From assembly GCA_038043245.1 (NCBI GenBank), contig JBBTCH010000001.1, forward strand, positions 744,001 through 808,000: a stretch of DNA of 64,000 bases, in the 5' to 3' direction. Shown here piece after piece: positions 60,924 to 64,000 of this stretch (positions are counted from its first letter, which is position 1; every line of letters starts with the position of its first letter). The notes beneath the pieces were generated by a model that saw only the letters and a program-made list of their open reading frames with translations, was not told where the DNA came from and did not search any database. Position numbers and translations under genes: made by a program. The stretch comes from JACPFV01 sp038043245. Its GTDB lineage: Bacteria > Pseudomonadota > Gammaproteobacteria > Nevskiales > Nevskiaceae.

Positions 60924-61655
60924 TCAGGTTTCAAGCAGCCAGATGGCGATACCGAGCACAAAGAGAAGCCCGCCGACCACGCCGTTTTCATAGCGCTCCA
61001 AGCGCTCCAGCTTCAGATGTTCGAGGCCGCGCAGCGTCAGCCAGGTGAACAGCAGCATCCCGGCCAGTGTGGCGGCGGCGAGCAAAAGCGACAGCAGCAG
61101 GAAGCCTGCCCAGCCGTAGGGAACGCCGGCGACAAACATCGGCAGAAATCCCTCGCAGGGCGAGAACGTCAGCGCCGCCAGCAGGCCCAGCACAACCGCA
61201 CGGTCGCTGCGCGCCGCTTGCTTTCGCGGAGACGTGGGGTGCGGATGTGGATGGGCGTGGCCATGCGCGCCGTGATCGTGATGCCCATGTCCGGAATCGT
61301 GATCGTGCGCATCGTCAGGCGTGACATGGCTGTGGCCATGGCCTTGCCCGCGCCACTGCCGCCACAGATACCAGGCGCCGAAGGCCACCAGTACACCGCC
61401 GGCGAGCCACGGAAAGACTCCTTCGGTCCAACGATCCACGGTGAAGCCAAGCCATGCGACGACGGCGCCCAGCGCAACCGTGAACAGTACATGGCCACCA
61501 CCGGCCAGTGTGGTGATCACGAGCGTCTTCGTGTGACTCCATTTCTGCGCGCGGCCCGCCAGCACGAAGGGCAGCCAGTGCGTCGGCAACGCGGCATGCA
61601 GAAACGCCACGCTGAATCCGGTGATGACCAGCGGACCCAGCAGCGCGAGGTTCAT
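60924..61655 (-). CDS. NicO/RcnA-like metal exporter with His-rich loop
   Basis: 243 residues, six or seven transmembrane segments. The first helix carries AFLHAALPTHWLPFVLAGRA, and the middle cytoplasmic loop is a striking His/Asp-rich stretch (HDHDSGHGHHDHGAHGHAHP). ALTFSPCEGFLPMFVAG follows. Such proteins export nickel or cobalt. The gene overlaps the PII-like gene by 4 bases and precedes czcD-like by 15 bases. Confidence 0.8.
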   Translation of the reverse strand: MNLALLGPLVITGFSVAFLHAALPTHWLPFVLAGRAQKWSHTKTLVITTLAGGGHVLFTVALGAVVAWLGFTVDRWTEGVFPWLAGGVLVAFGAWYLWRQWRGQGHGHSHVTPDDAHDHDSGHGHHDHGAHGHAHPHPHPTSPRKQAARSDRAVVLGLLAALTFSPCEGFLPMFVAGVPYGWAGFLLLSLLLAAATLAGMLLFTWLTLRGLEHLKLERLERYENGVVGGLLFVLGIAIWLLET

Positions 61656-61975
61656 CGGTCAGGGCCTCCGATGGACAGCATCTGCTCCACCGGGCTGACA
61701 TAAACATAGCCGGAGATGTGCGGCCCGATGGCGGCGACGGAGCGGATGATGGTGGTCACCGCGTCCACTTCGCTGTCTTCGCAGACCAGCGACAGGCGTA
61801 CTTCCGAGATGACCAGGCCGGCGCCTTCCCGCGAATAATCGCGTTCGGTTTCAATCACCGGCTTCAGCATGCCTTTAACATCCTGCAAGGTGAGATTGCG
61901 AAAGCCGGCTTGCGCCAGTGCCTGCACCACGTCCGCCGTGCGGATGTGGTGGATGAATGCCTTGACCAGTTTCAT
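61652..61975 (-). CDS. PII-like protein of the metal efflux cluster
   Basis: 107 residues of the PII/CutA-like ferredoxin fold: MKLVKAFIHHIRTADVVQAL, AGFRNLTLQDVKGMLK, RDYSREGAGLVISEVRLSLV and GPHISGYVYVSPVEQML. It lacks the T-loop tyrosine context of GlnB. Genes of this kind recur next to CzcA-type pumps and may sense metal or nucleotide. It is coupled by 4-base overlaps to both the pump gene and the NicO-like gene. Confidence 0.8.
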   Translation of the reverse strand: MKLVKAFIHHIRTADVVQALAQAGFRNLTLQDVKGMLKPVIETERDYSREGAGLVISEVRLSLVCEDSEVDAVTTIIRSVAAIGPHISGYVYVSPVEQMLSIGGPDR

Positions 61976-64000
61976 GAGGTGGACTCCTGTAGTTTTGTCG
62001 CCGTTGCGACAGTCACTCGCTCCGGCCGCCAGGCCATGCGATAAAGAGCTGGCAGCACCAGCAAGCTCAGCAGCGTGGCGCTGATGATGCCGCCGATCAC
62101 CACCGTCGCCAGCGGTCGCTGCACTTCCGCGCCTGTGCCGGTGTTGAGCGCCATCGGCAGAAATCCGAGCGAAGCCACCAGCCCGACCATCAGGATCGGT
62201 CGCAGGCGCAGCACGGAGCCTTCGAAGATCGCCTGTTCAATCGTCTTGCCTTCGTCCAACAGCTGGCGAAAGGCGGAGACCATGACCACGCCGGTCAGCA
62301 CGGCGACACCGGACAGGGTGATGAAGCCAACACCGGCCGAGATCGACAGCGGAATGTCGCGCAGCCAAAGTGCGGCGATGCCGCCGGTCAGCGCCAGTGG
62401 CACGCCGCTGAACACCAGCAATGCGTCCTTGGCCGAGCCGAAGGTCATCATCAGCAGGCCGAAGATCAGCAGCAGGGTCAGCGGCGTCAGCAGCTGCAAG
62501 CGGCTCGCCGCCGATTGCAGCTGCTGGAAAGTGCCGCCGTATTCCAGGAAGTAACCGGGCGGCAACTTCACTTTCTCCTCCACGGCGCGCTGCACCTCCG
62601 TCACCATCGAACCGAGATCGCGGCCGCGCGCGTTGGCGGTGACGACAATGCGGCGCTTACCGTTCTCGCGGCTGATCTGGTTGGGGCCGGGGGCGATGGA
62701 CAGCGTGACAACTTCGGATAGCGGCACATAACCGGCCTTGTCCGGCAGCTGAACCGGTATACGCTCGATGGCAGCGAGATTGCCGCGCAGATTCTCCGGC
62801 AGGCGCACCACCAGATCAAAGCGGCGGTCACCCTCGAAAATCTGGCCGGTGACACGGCCGCCGAGTGCGATCTCAACGACCTCCTGCACATCGGCGATGT
62901 TAAGACCGTAGCGTGCGATGGATTCGCGCTTGGGCATGATGGAGAGCATCGGCAGGCCGGTGATGGGTTCGGTCTTCGCGTCCGCTACGCCGGGGATCGG
63001 CGTCATCACCTCCTCGATCTCATTGCCAATACGCAGCAAGACATCGAGATCGTCACCGTAGACTTTCACCGCCAGGTCGGAGCGCACGCCGGAGATCAAT
63101 TCGTTGAAACGCATCTGGATCGGCTGAGTGAACTCATAGTTGTTGCCGGGAATGCTCTCAGCTGCTTCCTCCATCTCAGCCACCAGTTCGGTCTTGGTCT
63201 TGTCCGGATTGGGCCACTGATCCTGCGGTTTGAGCATGACGAAGGTGTCGGCCACCGAGGGCGGCATCGGGTCGGTTGCAACCTCGGCCGTGCCCAGCTT
63301 GCCAAATACGCGCTCGACCTCCGGGAACTGTTTGATGCGCGTTTCCAGTTGCGATTGCATGCGCACCGCTTGATCCAGCCCGGTACCAGGGATGCGCAAG
63401 GCATGCAGCGCGATATCGCCCTCATTGAGGCTGGGAATGAACTCGGTGCCCATGCGCGTAGCCAGAAACCCCGCAATGACGACCAGCGCCGCTGCGCCGC
63501 CGATCACCGGCCAGCGATTGCTCAGAGCACCGCGCAGCAGCGGCTCGTAAACACGACGCACCGCTTTGACGATCAGATTCTCCTTCTCGCTGATCTTGCC
63601 GGTGAGAGTCAGCGCAATTGCGGCCGGAATGAAGGTCAGCGACAGCACCAGCGCGGCGAGCAATGCGGTGACGACCGCGAACGCCATCGGGTGGAACATT
63701 TTTCCTTCGACGCCGGTCAGCGCAAAGATCGGGATGTTGACCAGCACCACCACGACTACGCTCACCAGGCTGGGCTTGAACACCTCGCGCGTGGCGCTGA
63801 ACACGGTGTGGAAGCGTTCCTCCAGGTTCAGCAGACGGCCGAAGTGATGCTGGCGTTCACCGAGCCGCAGCAGGCAGTTCTCGACGATGATCACGGCGCC
63901 GTCCACGATCAGGCCAAAGTCCAGCGCGCCGAGCGACATCAGATTCGCGCTGACTTTTTGCTCGACCATGCCGGTGATCAACATCAGCATGGACAGCGGA
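61972..64000 (-). CDS. CzcA/CusA-type RND heavy-metal efflux pump, C-terminal two thirds
   Basis: The frame is open to the window edge, so the N-terminal third is missing; about 676 residues are seen. The edge reads PLSMLMLITGMVEQKVSANL, then SLGALDFGLIVDGAVIIVEN (helix IV with the proton-relay Asp residues of HME pumps), GGFLATRMGTEFIPSLNEGD-like periplasmic start, and LPLALTGGIAALWLRDIPLS, GVAVLTGVVMVSAFRQLLDE in the second membrane half. It drives metal ions out through a CzcCBA-type tripartite complex whose B and C genes must lie beyond the edge. Confidence 0.93.
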   Translation of the reverse strand, partial: PLSMLMLITGMVEQKVSANLMSLGALDFGLIVDGAVIIVENCLLRLGERQHHFGRLLNLEERFHTVFSATREVFKPSLVSVVVVVLVNIPIFALTGVEGKMFHPMAFAVVTALLAALVLSLTFIPAAIALTLTGKISEKENLIVKAVRRVYEPLLRGALSNRWPVIGGAAALVVIAGFLATRMGTEFIPSLNEGDIALHALRIPGTGLDQAVRMQSQLETRIKQFPEVERVFGKLGTAEVATDPMPPSVADTFVMLKPQDQWPNPDKTKTELVAEMEEAAESIPGNNYEFTQPIQMRFNELISGVRSDLAVKVYGDDLDVLLRIGNEIEEVMTPIPGVADAKTEPITGLPMLSIMPKRESIARYGLNIADVQEVVEIALGGRVTGQIFEGDRRFDLVVRLPENLRGNLAAIERIPVQLPDKAGYVPLSEVVTLSIAPGPNQISRENGKRRIVVTANARGRDLGSMVTEVQRAVEEKVKLPPGYFLEYGGTFQQLQSAASRLQLLTPLTLLLIFGLLMMTFGSAKDALLVFSGVPLALTGGIAALWLRDIPLSISAGVGFITLSGVAVLTGVVMVSAFRQLLDEGKTIEQAIFEGSVLRLRPILMVGLVASLGFLPMALNTGTGAEVQRPLATVVIGGIISATLLSLLVLPALYRMAWRPERVTVATATKLQESTS

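Overview
The window looks like part of a GC-rich gammaproteobacterial chromosome. The PDH-type dehydrogenase operon, the Lol-like permease start, the AguA/AguB pair and the Pol IV-like polymerase fit this, and the small periplasmic protein at 5.5 kb resembles ones I associate with Xanthomonadales/Chromatiales-like lineages. The exact lineage cannot be read from the sequence.

1-19.3 kb is ordinary chromosome: a GT39 glycosyltransferase with a PAP2 phosphatase, a three-gene 2-oxoacid dehydrogenase operon (E1 alpha, E1 beta, E2), agmatine deiminase with N-carbamoylputrescine amidase, an acyl-CoA dehydrogenase divergent from an acyl-CoA ligase, FolD, a ComEA-like protein, and a tightly overlapping nucleotide-sugar operon (epimerase, ManC, ManB, Gmd, Fcl) that ends in a Y-family polymerase.

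19.3-48 kb is an accessory island. It opens with the 'mobile mystery' A/B pair, whose B gene (Fic-type) is cut by a 1206-bp IS3-family element of IS407 type. A second copy of the IS lies inverted at 44.4 kb, so the two copies bracket about 23 kb. Inside are two very large tandem tyrosine recombinases, a DUF2726 protein, a divergent WYL regulator, and a compact ubiquitin-like conjugation operon: triple beta-grasp Ubl, E2, JAB-E1 fusion, a receiver-like/APH-kinase protein and a DUF6527 protein. Then come DUF2188, a DUF2779 nuclease/exonuclease, a type I restriction system (HsdM with its own HTH, HsdS, HsdR, YgjP-type peptidase) and a class II Fic protein. This is a defence island, and the ubiquitin-like operon is its most interesting part.

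45.6-51.6 kb holds remnants of an integron-type cassette array. One cassette (about 47549-48002) has matching boundary cores and a 96-bp attC-like site. It is followed by a four-gene membrane/redox operon and an apparently truncated metallo-beta-lactamase-fold gene.

51.7-56 kb carries an HU protein and a reactive-sulfur cluster: rhodanese, ETHE1-type persulfide dioxygenase, TauE/SafE and a CstR-type repressor, divergent from two half-size YeeE/YedE transporters across a perfect palindromic operator.

56-64 kb is a heavy-metal resistance cluster: DUF411 protein, P1B-type ATPase, CDF exporter, NicO-like exporter, PII-like protein and a CzcA-type RND pump running off the window. It contains several decayed fragments: two pieces of a second ATPase and a frameshifted small membrane gene.
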